The notes: generated by a model not told the origin, from the sequence alone. A stretch of 64,000 nucleotides of DNA from Aurantiacibacter suaedae (GCF_005434915.1 NZ_SKCG01000001.1:620001-684000), one strand, 5' to 3'; positions 28,202 through 36,085 are shown, numbered from the stretch's first letter. Numbers and translations: made by a program.

Positions 28202-28598
28202 CTACTCGCCGATCAGCCAGTACTGATGCATGAGCCACAGCTCACGCAGGGCGAATGGCAGCTTGGTGCCGAGCGAGCGATAGCGAGTGAGCGGTGTCGG
28301 CGCGGGCTGCGCTTCGTAGCCCAAATCGCGCGCCATGGTCAGCGCGCCATGGTCAGCGCGCCATGGTCAGCGCGCGGCGCATATGCAGCGGATCGGTGAC
28401 AAGCAGCACTGTCCCACCGCCTCGCCCCATATTACCCGGCTGCGCGAAGACGAGGTTTTCCATTTTCGTGCGTGAGGCCTCTTCCGTGAGGATGGCCTTC
28501 TCTCGCAAACCGTGCCAGATCCAGCCCAGCACCAAGGCAAGCCAGACCAGAACGAGGCCGACTGCCCCGAGCAGTCCGATCCGCCAGCGGCGACTCAC
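28202..28598 (-). pseudogene. Broken ydcF-like (DUF218) gene
   Basis: From GTG 28598 (overlapping the thiE stop) the frame reads MSRRWRIGLLGAVGLVLVWL, a membrane helix, then EEASRTKMENLVFAQPGN and TVLLVTDPLHMRRALTMAR. These resemble the C-terminal half of YdcF/SanA (DUF218) envelope proteins. A TGA then ends it at 28353. The missing C-terminus continues after the 14-bp repeat block, as DLGYEAQPAPTPLTRYRSLG to LWLMHQYWLIGE and a stop at 28202. With one repeat copy instead of three, the two parts join in frame. The N-terminal half of the DUF218 domain also appears absent, so an older deletion is likely. Confidence 0.75.
28329..28370 (-). repeat. Triplicated 14-bp tandem repeat
   Basis: Three exact copies of CGCGCCATGGTCAG (plus strand) stand head to tail. 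On the coding strand the unit is CTGACCATGGCGCG. One copy reads L-T-M-A-R into the downstream frame; any second copy creates a TGA directly after it. Slipped-strand replication is the obvious origin. Confidence 0.95.
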
Positions 28599-29218
28599 GT
28601 CAGCAGCTTGGCGAAGGCCTTAACTGCCGCAACCTCGTCACCGTTCCAGACCGCGCCCGAGACGGCAAGAAAATCGGCTCCCGCCTCGATCAGGGCGGGC
28701 GCATTGTCGGGCGTGATCCCGCCAATGGCAACGCAGGGGATCTCGAACAGGTTCGACCACCAGCGCAAGAGGTCGAGATCGGGCTTGTGCTCACTCTGCT
28801 TGGTGGTGCTGGGGAAGAAGGCCCCGAAGGCGACATAGTCGGCTCCCGCATCTCCCGCTTCCATCGCGAGGTGACGGCTGGCGTGGCAGGTCACGCCGAT
28901 CTGCACCTCGCGCCCCAGTTCCTCGCGCGCCTCGCGCGGATCGCCGTCGCTCTGCCCCAGATGCACGCCATCGGCCTTGATCCGCTTGGCCAGCGCCACC
29001 AAGTCGTTGACCACAAAGGCGACATCGCGCGCGCGGCAGATTTCCTGCAACGGCGCGGCAAGACGCGCGGCCTCGTGCTGGTCGAGATCCTTCACCCGGA
29101 ACTGGAAGGCCGCGACGGGGCCTGCTTCGAGCGCGCGCTCGAGCCGGGCGGGAAAATCGCCCCCCACGTCAAGCGGCGAAATCAGATAGAGCGAGCAGCT
29201 GGGTGTTGGTGCGTTCAT
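28595..29218 (-). CDS. thiE: Thiamine-phosphate synthase
   Basis: This 207-residue TIM-barrel enzyme joins the thiazole and pyrimidine (HMP-PP) moieties to make thiamine phosphate. Motifs include FQFRVKDLDQ, FVVNDLVALAKRIKADGVHL, GQSDGD, VTCHASRHLAMEAGDAGADY, FGAFFPSTTK and PCVAIGGITPDNAPAL, in normal order. The ATG at 29218 follows the divergent lipoprotein promoter. Only 35 bases separate the two genes, so no TPP riboswitch fits upstream. The broken ydcF-like gene starts on its stop codon. Confidence 0.93.
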   Translation of the reverse strand: MNAPTPSCSLYLISPLDVGGDFPARLERALEAGPVAAFQFRVKDLDQHEAARLAAPLQEICRARDVAFVVNDLVALAKRIKADGVHLGQSDGDPREAREELGREVQIGVTCHASRHLAMEAGDAGADYVAFGAFFPSTTKQSEHKPDLDLLRWWSNLFEIPCVAIGGITPDNAPALIEAGADFLAVSGAVWNGDEVAAVKAFAKLLT

Positions 29219-29253
29219 CCTCAGGCCATTAGCAATCGGGCAGCGACAGGCAA

Positions 29254-29646
29254 ATGACCTTGAAGACTCTTCTGACGCCAATCGCCCTCGCCACCGCCCT
29301 GAGTGGCTGCACGATCATCCCCCAGGCCAGCACGCCCGTGTTGCCAGCAGGCAGCGCCGTCGCGCTTAACGAGAGCGTAGCGGTCCGCCCGCTGGTCGCC
29401 ACCCCGCTTGCTGTTGTGGAGGACAGCCGCTGCCCGATGAACGCGCGGTGCATCCGCGCAGGGGACGCCAAAGTCACCACGCGTCTGAGCGACGGCAACA
29501 CCACCAGCACGATCGACCTGAAATTGGGCGAACCAGCGCAGGCCTTCGGCTACCCGGTGCTGCTGTCGAGCGTCACGCCGGCGAGGATGACCAACACCAC
29601 CCTCGCCGCGCGCGACTACCGTTTCACATTCGAACTGGCCGAGTAA
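29254..29646 (+). CDS. Small lipoprotein, unknown function
   Basis: This 130-residue precursor has a signal peptide with lipobox LSGC (MTLKTLLTPIALATALSGCT), giving a lipid-anchored mature protein of about 112 residues. The core contains VVEDSRCPMNARCIRAGDAK, two cysteines seven residues apart in a pattern recurring in small sphingomonad and Bacteroidetes lipoproteins, and a C-terminal beta-rich LAARDYRFTFELAE. Function is unknown. It ends one base before the aldolase stop codon on the opposite strand, so the two genes are convergent with no gap. Confidence 0.72.
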   Translation: MTLKTLLTPIALATALSGCTIIPQASTPVLPAGSAVALNESVAVRPLVATPLAVVEDSRCPMNARCIRAGDAKVTTRLSDGNTTSTIDLKLGEPAQAFGYPVLLSSVTPARMTNTTLAARDYRFTFELAE

Positions 29647-30537
29647 TCAGCTCGCGACAGACGCCTCGCAGATCGAGCCGATCGCCTCGCCCAGAGCGGC
29701 GTCGAACTCGGCGTCGCTCATCTGCGCGCGCAGGTCTCCGAGCAATGCTCGGCTGAAGCTCGCGATCATGCCGGTGTTCTTGGCCAGCTCCTCGCAGGCT
29801 TCGTCACGGGTGAAGCCGCCCGAAAGCGCCACGACCTTGAGCACCTTGGGGTGGTCGACCAGCTCCTTGTACTGGTTGGCCTTGGCGGGGATCGAAAGCT
29901 TCAACATCACCTGTTTGCCATCGTCCATCGCATCGAGCTGCTTGAGGATCTCGGCCTTGAGAATGTCCTCACCCGCCTCGCGGTCATCCGCAGTGATGGT
30001 GTATTCCGGTTCAAGGATCGGCATCATACCATGCGCGATCACCTGCTCTCCCACGGCGAACTGTTGCGCGACGATCGCGGCAATGCCCTCGGGATTGGCG
30101 GCGTTGATCACCGAGCGTTCCTTGGTGCCATAGACGCCGAGCGCCTTCGCACGGGTAAGCAGCGCATCGAGCTCGGGCATCGGCTTCATCAGCTGGACGC
30201 CATTCGCCTCGTCTTCGAGACCCTTGTCGATCTTGATGAACGGGGCGACGCCCTTGTCGAGCAGCGCGGTGGGCGTGGGCTTGCCGCCAACTTCGCCGTC
30301 CATCGTTTTTTCGAACAGGATCGCGCCGAGAATTTTGTCGCCGGTGAAAGCCGGGCTCGAGATGATGCGCGAACGCATTTCGTGGATCTTGGCGAACATC
30401 TCGTCGTCGCCATTCCATTCCTCGTCGGCCACGCCATAGGCGCGCAACGCCTTGGGGGTGGAGCCGCCCGACTGGTCGAGCGCGGCGATAAAGCCCTGCC
30501 CGGCAGCAATCTTCTGCGTGATCTGATCGGTATTCAT
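29647..30537 (-). CDS. Class I fructose-bisphosphate aldolase
   Basis: This 296-residue Schiff-base aldolase of the short bacterial class I type cleaves fructose-1,6-bisphosphate to two triose phosphates. The N-terminus MNTDQITQKIAAGQGFIAAL continues into DQSGGSTPKALRAYGV. The substrate loop is FEKTMDGEVGGKPT, the EPEYTITADDREAGEDILK segment carries acid residues, VMLKLSIPAK has the Schiff-base lysine, and ALSGGFTRDEAC is the phosphate-binding turn. It lies downstream of pgk, gap and tkt. A 21-codon cysteine-rich ORF ends 5 bases before its ATG (see 30543-30608). Confidence 0.93.
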   Translation of the reverse strand: MNTDQITQKIAAGQGFIAALDQSGGSTPKALRAYGVADEEWNGDDEMFAKIHEMRSRIISSPAFTGDKILGAILFEKTMDGEVGGKPTPTALLDKGVAPFIKIDKGLEDEANGVQLMKPMPELDALLTRAKALGVYGTKERSVINAANPEGIAAIVAQQFAVGEQVIAHGMMPILEPEYTITADDREAGEDILKAEILKQLDAMDDGKQVMLKLSIPAKANQYKELVDHPKVLKVVALSGGFTRDEACEELAKNTGMIASFSRALLGDLRAQMSDAEFDAALGEAIGSICEASVAS

Positions 30538-30542
30538 AGTGC

Positions 30543-30608
30543 CTACTTCTCCTCAAGTAATTGGCACAGGCCTGTTATGGCGCATTTCGCGCCTGCACAA
30601 CAGGGCAT
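30543..30608 (-). CDS. Short cysteine-rich leader ORF upstream of the aldolase gene
   Basis: On the minus strand ATG 30608 opens a 21-codon frame with four cysteines: MPCCAGAKCAITGLC followed by QLLEEK and TAG at 30543. The start is preceded by TAAGGAGGT, a full anti-Shine-Dalgarno match, 3 bases before the ATG, the strongest ribosome site I noticed in this window. The stop lies 5 bases before the aldolase ATG, and the aldolase ribosome site (GAGGAGAAG) lies inside the last codons, so translation would be coupled. Two hairpins flank or overlap it. The CC-x4-C-x5-C pattern suggests a metal or redox sensing leader peptide, but this is inference. Confidence 0.5.
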   Translation of the reverse strand: MPCCAGAKCAITGLCQLLEEK

Positions 30609-30639
30609 ATGACCTCCTTACGCCCCGTCTGACGACGGG
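30571..30639 (-). promoter_or_regulatory. Two hairpins in the aldolase leader
   Basis: Hairpin A: outer arms CCTGTT (30571-30576) and AACAGG (30599-30604) enclose inner arms GGCGC (30579-30583) and GCGCC (30589-30593), all inside the short leader ORF. Hairpin B: CCCGTC (30624-30629) and GACGGG (30634-30639) with loop TGAC, just upstream of the leader ribosome site. Neither has a T-run after it on the minus strand. Their placement fits translation-dependent folding. Confidence 0.5.
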
Positions 30640-30669
30640 ACACATTGGCGGAGCCGATCAAACGCGCAT

Positions 30670-31875
30670 TCAGCCGCGTTGGAGCGCCGAGACGCCGGGC
30701 AATTCCTTGCCTTCCATCCATTCAAGGAATGCGCCGCCCGCCGTCGAGATGTAAGTCACTTGCTCGGTAACCCCGGCATGGGCCATGGCCGCGACGGTAT
30801 CGCCGCCGCCTGCCACCGAAATGAGCGAGCCTTCCTGCGTCAAAGCAGCCGCAGTGCGCGCAAGGGTGACGGTGGCTGCGTCGAACGGCTCCATCTCGAA
30901 CGCCCCCAACGGGCCGTTCCAGACCAGCGTACGGCAGGTCTTGAGCACATCGCCCAGCGCCTCGACCGCCTGCGGGCCGACATCGAGGATCATTTCGTCG
31001 GCACTGACCTCGTGCACGTTGCAGATGCGGAAGCTCTCGGGATTGGCGGCAAATTCCTTCGCCACGGCCACGTCATAAGGCAGATGGATGGTGCAGCCAG
31101 ACCGGTCTGCCGCTGCCATGATCGCAGTGGCGGTATCGACCAGATCATGCTCGCAAAGGCTCTTGCCGACATCGACGCCCTTGGCGGCGAGGAAGGTGTT
31201 GGCCATGCCGCCGCCGATAATCAGGTGCTGCACCTTGGCTGAGAGGTTTTCGAGCACGGCCAGCTTCGAGCTGACCTTGGCCCCGCCGACCACCGCCGCC
31301 ACCGGCGGCTCGGGGTTGCCCAGCGCGGCATCAAGCGCTTCCAGTTCCTTCTGCATCGAGCGACCGGCATAGGCAGGCAGCAGATGCGAGAGACCCTCGG
31401 TGCTGGCATGGGCGCGGTGCGCGGCGGAAAAAGCATCGTTGACGTAGAAGTCGCCATTAGCGGCGATGGCCTTGGCGAAGTCGGCATCGTTCGCCTCTTC
31501 ACCCGGCCAGAAGCGGGTGTTTTCCAGCATCCCGATATCGCCGTTGCCGAGGATATCGACGGCCTGCTCCACCACCGGTCCGGCGACCTCGGGGATGAAC
31601 ATCACCTCGCGCCCGAGCACATCCTCGATTGCGCCCTGCACCATGCTCATCGACATGGTCGAATTGCGCTGGCCCTTGGGGCGGCCGAAGTGGGCGAGCA
31701 GCAGCACCTTGGCGCCGCGATCGGCCAGTTCGAGAATCGTCGGCGCGACCGCACGGGCGCGGGTAAGATCGGTGGCCAGCCCATCCGCCATCGGCAGGTT
31801 GAGATCGACCCGCACCAGTGCGCGCTGGCCAGAAAGATCATCAGGAAGGTCGTCGAGGGTTTTGAAATCAGACAT
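30670..31875 (-). CDS. pgk: Phosphoglycerate kinase
   Basis: This 401-residue glycolytic enzyme transfers phosphate between 1,3-bisphosphoglycerate and ADP. Conserved segments are RALVRVDLNLPMADG, VLLLAHFGRPKG, NTRFWPGEE, VVGGAKVSSKLAVLENL, VWNGPLGAFEM and GGGDTVAAMAHAG. I use the ATG at 31875 (MSDFKTLDDLPDDLSGQ), five codons after another possible ATG. It follows gap with a REP-type palindrome in the 104-base gap and is followed by the aldolase leader region. Confidence 0.96.
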   Translation of the reverse strand: MSDFKTLDDLPDDLSGQRALVRVDLNLPMADGLATDLTRARAVAPTILELADRGAKVLLLAHFGRPKGQRNSTMSMSMVQGAIEDVLGREVMFIPEVAGPVVEQAVDILGNGDIGMLENTRFWPGEEANDADFAKAIAANGDFYVNDAFSAAHRAHASTEGLSHLLPAYAGRSMQKELEALDAALGNPEPPVAAVVGGAKVSSKLAVLENLSAKVQHLIIGGGMANTFLAAKGVDVGKSLCEHDLVDTATAIMAAADRSGCTIHLPYDVAVAKEFAANPESFRICNVHEVSADEMILDVGPQAVEALGDVLKTCRTLVWNGPLGAFEMEPFDAATVTLARTAAALTQEGSLISVAGGGDTVAAMAHAGVTEQVTYISTAGGAFLEWMEGKELPGVSALQRG

Positions 31876-31882
31876 AAATACT

Positions 31883-31973
31883 CCGCTCACCCTGAGCTTG
31901 TCGAAGGGGCGCCCTTCCTTTGCAACTCTGTGCCGAAGAAAAGCAGTCCTTCGACAGGCTCAGGACGAGCGGG
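31883..31973. repeat. REP-type palindromic repeat, copy 1
   Basis: Left arm CTCACCCTGAGCTTGTCGAA begins near 31886 and right arm TTCGACAGGCTCAGGACGAG lies at about 31950-31969; the 18-20-base arms pair with few mismatches across about 40 bases. It sits between the gap stop and the pgk start. A near-identical element is at 35965-36056. This motif is widely dispersed in sphingomonad genomes and can act as an mRNA stabiliser or transcription attenuator. Confidence 0.85.
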
Positions 31974-31979
31974 CGTTAT

Positions 31980-32987
31980 TTACAGGAACTTCGCCATCAC
32001 ACCGGCGGTATCGATCATGCGGTTCGAGAAGCCCCATTCATTGTCGTACCAGCTCACCACGCGGGCAAGCTTGCCTTCCATCACCGAGGTTTCCAAGCTG
32101 TCGACGGTCGAGCTGGCCGGGTGATGGTTGAAGTCCGAGCTGACCAGCGGCTGATCCGTATAGTCGAGCACGCCCTTCATCGCGCCTTCGGCAGCAGCCT
32201 TCAGCGCTTCATTCAGTTCCTCGGCAGTGGTGTCGCGGCCCGGGGTGAAGACGAGATCGACGAGGCTGACGTTCGGCGTCGGCACGCGCACCGACGAGCC
32301 ATCGAGCTTGCCCTTCAGCTCCGGCAGCACGAGGCCGACCGCACGGGCAGCGCCGGTGGTGGTCGGGATCATGTTCTGCGCACCGCCACGGGCACGGCGC
32401 AGATCCTTGTGGATCTGATCGAGCATACGCTGATCGTTGGTGTAGCTGTGGATCGTGGTCATGAAACCGCGCTCGATCCCGACGAGGTCGTTCAGCACCT
32501 TGGCAACCGGCGAGAGGCAGTTGGTGGTGCAGCTCGCATTCGAAACGATAATGTCGTCGGCGGTCAGCACATCGTGGTTCACGCCGTAAACGACGGTGGC
32601 CGAAACGCCCGTGGCCGGGGCCGAGATCAGCACACGCTTGGCGCCTGCATCGAGGTGCGGCTTGGCGGCATCGTGGCTCTGGAAGAAGCCCGTGCATTCC
32701 AGCACGATATCGATGCCCATGTCCTTGTGCGGAAGCTTACCCGGATCGCGCTCGGAGGTGACGGCGATGGACTTGCCGTTCACGACCAGCTTGTCGCCAT
32801 CGACGGAAACGGTGCCGGGGAAACGGCCATGGGTGCTGTCGAAGCCGAACAGCAAAGCATTGGCATTGGTGTCCGACAAGTCGTTGATTGCAACCAGTTC
32901 GAGATCGTGATCGTCGCGCTCGAGAATGGCGCGCGCCACGAGGCGTCCGATACGTCCGAAACCGTTGATCGATACCTTAGTCGCCAT
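31980..32987 (-). CDS. gap: Glyceraldehyde-3-phosphate dehydrogenase
   Basis: This 335-residue tetrameric enzyme oxidises glyceraldehyde-3-phosphate with phosphate and NAD(P)+. The dinucleotide fold starts [17 protein letters not shown], and the adenosine-ribose end [15 protein letters not shown] has the Asp typical of NAD preference. The catalytic Cys153 is in [12 protein letters not shown], and the base His follows in [14 protein letters not shown]. The start ATG 32987 is 15 bases after the tkt stop, so tkt and gap are co-transcribed. Confidence 0.97.
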   Translation of the reverse strand: MATKVSINGFGRIGRLVARAILERDDHDLELVAINDLSDTNANALLFGFDSTHGRFPGTVSVDGDKLVVNGKSIAVTSERDPGKLPHKDMGIDIVLECTGFFQSHDAAKPHLDAGAKRVLISAPATGVSATVVYGVNHDVLTADDIIVSNASCTTNCLSPVAKVLNDLVGIERGFMTTIHSYTNDQRMLDQIHKDLRRARGGAQNMIPTTTGAARAVGLVLPELKGKLDGSSVRVPTPNVSLVDLVFTPGRDTTAEELNEALKAAAEGAMKGVLDYTDQPLVSSDFNHHPASSTVDSLETSVMEGKLARVVSWYDNEWGFSNRMIDTAGVMAKFL

Positions 32988-33002
32988 GGTAAGAACTCCT
33001 GC

Positions 33003-35000
33003 TTATGCGTTCAATTTGTTGATGATCTGCGGGACGATCTTGTCCGCGCTGAAACCGAAGTGTTCAAACAGAGTGGCCGCCGGAGCCGACGCGCCGAAGC
33101 GATCGAGCCCGATGTTGAGACCATTACGCCCGGTAAAGCGCTCCCAGCCCTGCGTCACGCCTGCCTCGACCGAGACGATCAGCGCATCGGCGGGCAGCAG
33201 TTCGTCCTGATAGGCAGCGTCCTGCGCGCCGAACAGGTCGAGACACGGCGCGCTGACCACGTCGGCACCGATGCCCTGCTCTTCGAGCGCCTTGGCGGTG
33301 TCGAGCGCCACGGAAACTTCCGAACCGGTCGCGATCAGCACCACCTTGCGCGCAGCCTCGGCGCCCTTGAGGCGGTAAGCGCCCTTGGCCGAACGGTTGC
33401 TCTCCGGCGTCCACTCGGCATCGCCCTCGCCGCGCACCGGCGGCAGGTTTTGACGCGAGAGTGCCAGCACCGAGGGTGTGCCTGGCGTTTGCAGCGCGAG
33501 CGCCCAGCATTCGGCCGTCTCGATGGCGTCGGCGGGGCGGAACACGTTGAGGTTCGGGATCAGGCGCAGCGACATGACCTGCTCGACCGGCTGATGAGTC
33601 GGCCCGTCTTCGCCCAGGCCAATGCTGTCATGCGTCAGCACATAGACCACGCCGGCCTGCTGCAGCGCCGACAGACGGATCGCGTTGCGCGCATAGTCGG
33701 AGAAGATCAGGAAGGTGCCGCCATAGGGCACCACGCCGCCATGCAGGAACATGCCGTTCATCGCCGCGGCCATGCCGAACTCGCGAATGCCGTAATAAAC
33801 GTAGCGCCCGGCGTAGTCTTCAGCGGTGAGCGGCGTGGTGGCCTTGGTCTTGGTGTTGTTCGAGCCGGTAAGGTCGGCCGAGCCGCCGATCAGCTGCTCG
33901 ATCTTCTCCGTCAGCGGGCCGAGCGCCATTTCGCTGGCCTTGCGGCTGGCGACCTTGGGCGGCTCAGCAGCGAGCGCGCGGATATGCTCCTGCAAAGCCG
34001 GGGCAGCCTTGTCGTCAATGCTTGCGAGCTGCGCGACCAAGGCATCTTTCTCACCGCTCTGTGCGAGGCGATCTTCCCAGGCACGACGCGTCTCCGCGCC
34101 ATGCGCACCCAGCTTGCGCCAGGCCGAAACGATTTCCTCAGGGATTACAAACGGCTCGTGCGGCCAGTTCAGCTCGACACGGGCGGCAGCGATCTCGTCA
34201 GCGCCGAGCGGCGAGCCATGAATGCCGGAAGTGCCCTGCTTGTTGGGAGCGCCCTTGCCGATCACGGTCTTGCAGGCGACGATCGACGGACGCGGATCGG
34301 CGGCAGCCTCGGCCAGCGCGCGCTTGATATCGGCCGGATCGTGGCCGTCGCAGCTGGTGGTGTGCCATCCGGTCGCCTGATAGCGGGCGAGCACGTCTTC
34401 CGAAGACGACAGGCCGACCTTGCCGTCGATGGTGACATTGTTGTCGTCCCACAGCACGTTGAGGTGGCCGAGCTTGAGGTGGCCGGCAAGACCGATCGCC
34501 TCGTGGTTGATGCCTTCCATCAGGCAGCCGTCGCCCGCCAGCACCCAAGTCTTGTGATCGATCACCTCGTTACCGAACTTGGCGTTAAGGTGCCGCTCGG
34601 CAATGGCCATGCCCACGCCCATGGCAAGGCCCTGCCCCAGCGGGCCGGTCGTGCATTCTACGCCGTCGATCAGGAAGTTCTCCGGATGGCCAGCGCAGGG
34701 GCTGCCGAGTTGGCGGAAGTTCTTGATGTCTTCCAGCGTCGGCGATTCGTAACCGGTAAGATAAAGCAGCGAATAGATCAGCATCGAGCCGTGGCCCGCC
34801 GACAGCACGAAGCGGTCGCGGTCGGGCCAGGCCGGATCGGCCGGATCGTATTTCAGGAAGTCGGAATAGAGCACGGTCGCGACGTCGGCCATGCCCATCG
34901 GCATCCCCGGATGACCAATATTGGCGGCCTCGACCGCGTCCATCGACAGCGCGCGGATGGCATTGGCCATATCCGTGAAGCTGACTTCCTTTTCGCTCAT
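33003..35000 (-). CDS. tkt: Transketolase
   Basis: This 665-residue thiamine-diphosphate enzyme of the pentose phosphate pathway (and Calvin cycle where present) transfers two-carbon units. Features are GHPGMPMGMADVATVLY, LSAGHGSMLIYSLLYL, TGPLGQGLAMGVGMAIAE, the ThDP motif GDGCLMEGINHEAIGLAGHL to DDNNVTIDG, and the pyrimidine-domain THDSIGLGEDGPTHQPVE. It heads the tkt-gap-pgk-aldolase cluster and starts at ATG 35000. No phosphoribulokinase or Rubisco gene is near, so a glycolytic and pentose-phosphate role is the simple reading. Confidence 0.97.
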   Translation of the reverse strand: MSEKEVSFTDMANAIRALSMDAVEAANIGHPGMPMGMADVATVLYSDFLKYDPADPAWPDRDRFVLSAGHGSMLIYSLLYLTGYESPTLEDIKNFRQLGSPCAGHPENFLIDGVECTTGPLGQGLAMGVGMAIAERHLNAKFGNEVIDHKTWVLAGDGCLMEGINHEAIGLAGHLKLGHLNVLWDDNNVTIDGKVGLSSSEDVLARYQATGWHTTSCDGHDPADIKRALAEAAADPRPSIVACKTVIGKGAPNKQGTSGIHGSPLGADEIAAARVELNWPHEPFVIPEEIVSAWRKLGAHGAETRRAWEDRLAQSGEKDALVAQLASIDDKAAPALQEHIRALAAEPPKVASRKASEMALGPLTEKIEQLIGGSADLTGSNNTKTKATTPLTAEDYAGRYVYYGIREFGMAAAMNGMFLHGGVVPYGGTFLIFSDYARNAIRLSALQQAGVVYVLTHDSIGLGEDGPTHQPVEQVMSLRLIPNLNVFRPADAIETAECWALALQTPGTPSVLALSRQNLPPVRGEGDAEWTPESNRSAKGAYRLKGAEAARKVVLIATGSEVSVALDTAKALEEQGIGADVVSAPCLDLFGAQDAAYQDELLPADALIVSVEAGVTQGWERFTGRNGLNIGLDRFGASAPAATLFEHFGFSADKIVPQIINKLNA

Positions 35001-35202
35001 TCGCTAGTTCCCCGGTTGGTTCTGGCCGTAAGGTATAAGGTGGCCGAATCGGATGGCGGCTGTGTGAGCAGACACAGGCCCCTCGTCAAGCGCAGGAGGG
35101 CCAGCGATCGACCGCAAGTGCTGGCGCGGCACAGTCCGATTATTCACACATTTGCGCAGGCTACCTTTGCCTGCCGCAGGAATTGGCCGCTATATAGAGT
35201 TA
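35001..35202 (-). promoter_or_regulatory. Divergent promoter region of tkt and the zapA operon, with inverted repeat
   Basis: These 202 bases hold no gene. An inverted repeat CTGTGT (35060-35065) / ACACAG (35072-35077) with a 6-base spacer lies about 60 bases before tkt and could be an operator or leader hairpin. On the other side TATATAGAG close to 35190-35198 may be the -10 region for the zapA-side genes. Assignments are tentative. Confidence 0.4.
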
Positions 35203-35460
35203 ATGCAAGGAGATCGCATCGCGCGGGCCAAAGCCCGGATCGAGGCCGCAGCTGCCCGGATCGAGGCTGCTGCGGGGGCATTGGCAGGCGCTCGGCAAAC
35301 GTCAGGCGATCCGGAGCTTGAGGCGCGCTACAACGCGTTGCGCGCAGAGGCCGAGGAAGCGCTGGCAGGGCTCGACATGCTGATTACGCGTCTGGACCCG
35401 GATACCTACGATCAATCCACCAGCGATGATGCCTCTGCGGCGGTGAGGAACGATCAATGA
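35203..35460 (+). CDS. Small coiled-coil protein upstream of zapA
   Basis: This 85-residue protein starts MQGDRIARAKARIEAAAARI from the ATG at 35203 and is dominated by an Ala/Arg/Glu amphipathic helix (a second similar helix contains LEARYNALRAEAEEALAGLD). There is no known domain. It overlaps zapA by 4 bases (ATGA), and similar short coiled-coil genes sit before zapA in related genomes, so a role with ZapA in Z-ring organisation is plausible but unproven. A more distal TTG start at 35152 has no ribosome site and is rejected. Confidence 0.72.
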   Translation: MQGDRIARAKARIEAAAARIEAAAGALAGARQTSGDPELEARYNALRAEAEEALAGLDMLITRLDPDTYDQSTSDDASAAVRNDQ

Positions 35461-35762
35461 GCAACGTGACAATCGCTATCGCGGGTCGGCAATACACCGT
35501 CGCCTGCGACGCCGGGGAGGAAGCCCATGTGGAGCGACTCGGCGCGCTGATCGACGGCAAGATTGCCGGCATGGGCAACACCACCGGCCAGCCTGAAGCG
35601 CGCACCTTACTCTATGCCGCGCTGCTGCTCGCGGACGAGGCGCAGGAAGCGACGGAACGTGCACGCGCCGCCGAAGAAGCCCAGGCGCAAGATTACGAAG
35701 CGACCGCTGCGCGGCTCGAAGCGCTTGCCGGACAGCTTGAGAATGCCGGGCAACATTCCTAA
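35457..35762 (+). CDS. zapA: Cell division protein ZapA
   Basis: This 101-residue FtsZ-ring stabiliser has the ZapA N-terminal domain MSNVTIAIAGRQYTVACDAG and EEAHVERLGALIDGKIAGMG, followed by a long C-terminal dimerising coiled coil from about residue 45 (ARTLLYAALLLADEAQEATE to LEALAGQLENAGQHS). Its start overlaps the preceding small gene. The 6S RNA gene follows immediately, then the 5-formyl-THF cyclo-ligase, the same order as zapA-ssrS-ygfA in enterobacteria. Confidence 0.93.
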   Translation: MSNVTIAIAGRQYTVACDAGEEAHVERLGALIDGKIAGMGNTTGQPEARTLLYAALLLADEAQEATERARAAEEAQAQDYEATAARLEALAGQLENAGQHS

Positions 35763-35770
35763 ATAGGTTT

Positions 35771-35928
35771 TGGCGGGACTGTCCGGCACGAGCCCATGAA
35801 CATCCCTGAGGCTATAAGCAATCCAAGGGAGCTGTCCCTACTGGAACCCTGGTTCCGGATATACGGCGCCCACCTGACGTGAAGGCGTCAGAGGATTTCG
35901 CGGCAAACGACCCATGATGGTTCCGCCA
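35771..35928 (+). ncRNA. ssrS: 6S RNA
   Basis: There is no open frame here, and the place is exactly where 6S RNA sits in proteobacteria, between zapA and the cyclo-ligase gene. A closing stem TGGCGG (35771-35776) with CCGCCA (35923-35928) gives a transcript of about 158 nt. Inside are hairpins GGAACC/GGTTCC (35843-35856) and CTGACG/CGTCAG (35874-35891). 6S RNA mimics an open promoter and sequesters housekeeping RNA polymerase. The ends are estimated from pairing and could be off by several bases. Confidence 0.8.
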
Positions 35929-35964
35929 CTCGATCTACCTCCTCCAGCGGAAGATATCCAGAAA

Positions 35965-36056
35965 CCGCTCGCCCTGAGCTTGTCGAAGGGCCGCTTTTTC
36001 TTCATGCGCTAGGAGCAAGAGCAAGGACGATCCTTCGACAAACTCAGGATGAGCGG
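35965..36056. repeat. REP-type palindromic repeat, copy 2
   Basis: Left arm CTCGCCCTGAGCTTGTCGAA (from about 35968) and right arm TTCGACAAACTCAGGATGAG (about 36033-36052) form the same imperfect palindrome as at 31883-31973, with a 40-base centre. It lies between 6S RNA and the cyclo-ligase gene and could end the 6S transcript or insulate the next gene. Confidence 0.85.
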
Positions 36057-36085
36057 ACAAAGGTAATAATGCGGGTGCCCCTTTT

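Noticed and set aside
28329-28370. Three direct repeats as a CRISPR array
   Set aside because: The units are contiguous with no spacers and only 14 bases long; no cas gene is near.
29219-29253. Possible TPP riboswitch before thiE
   Set aside because: Only 35 bases separate thiE from the divergent lipoprotein gene, too few for the aptamer, and no THI-box sequence is visible.
31920-35321. Very long open frame of over 1100 codons on the plus strand opposite tkt and gap
   Set aside because: It is the antisense of two certain genes; GC-rich codon bias leaves the opposite strand free of stops. The product is His/Arg/Gln-rich without any domain.
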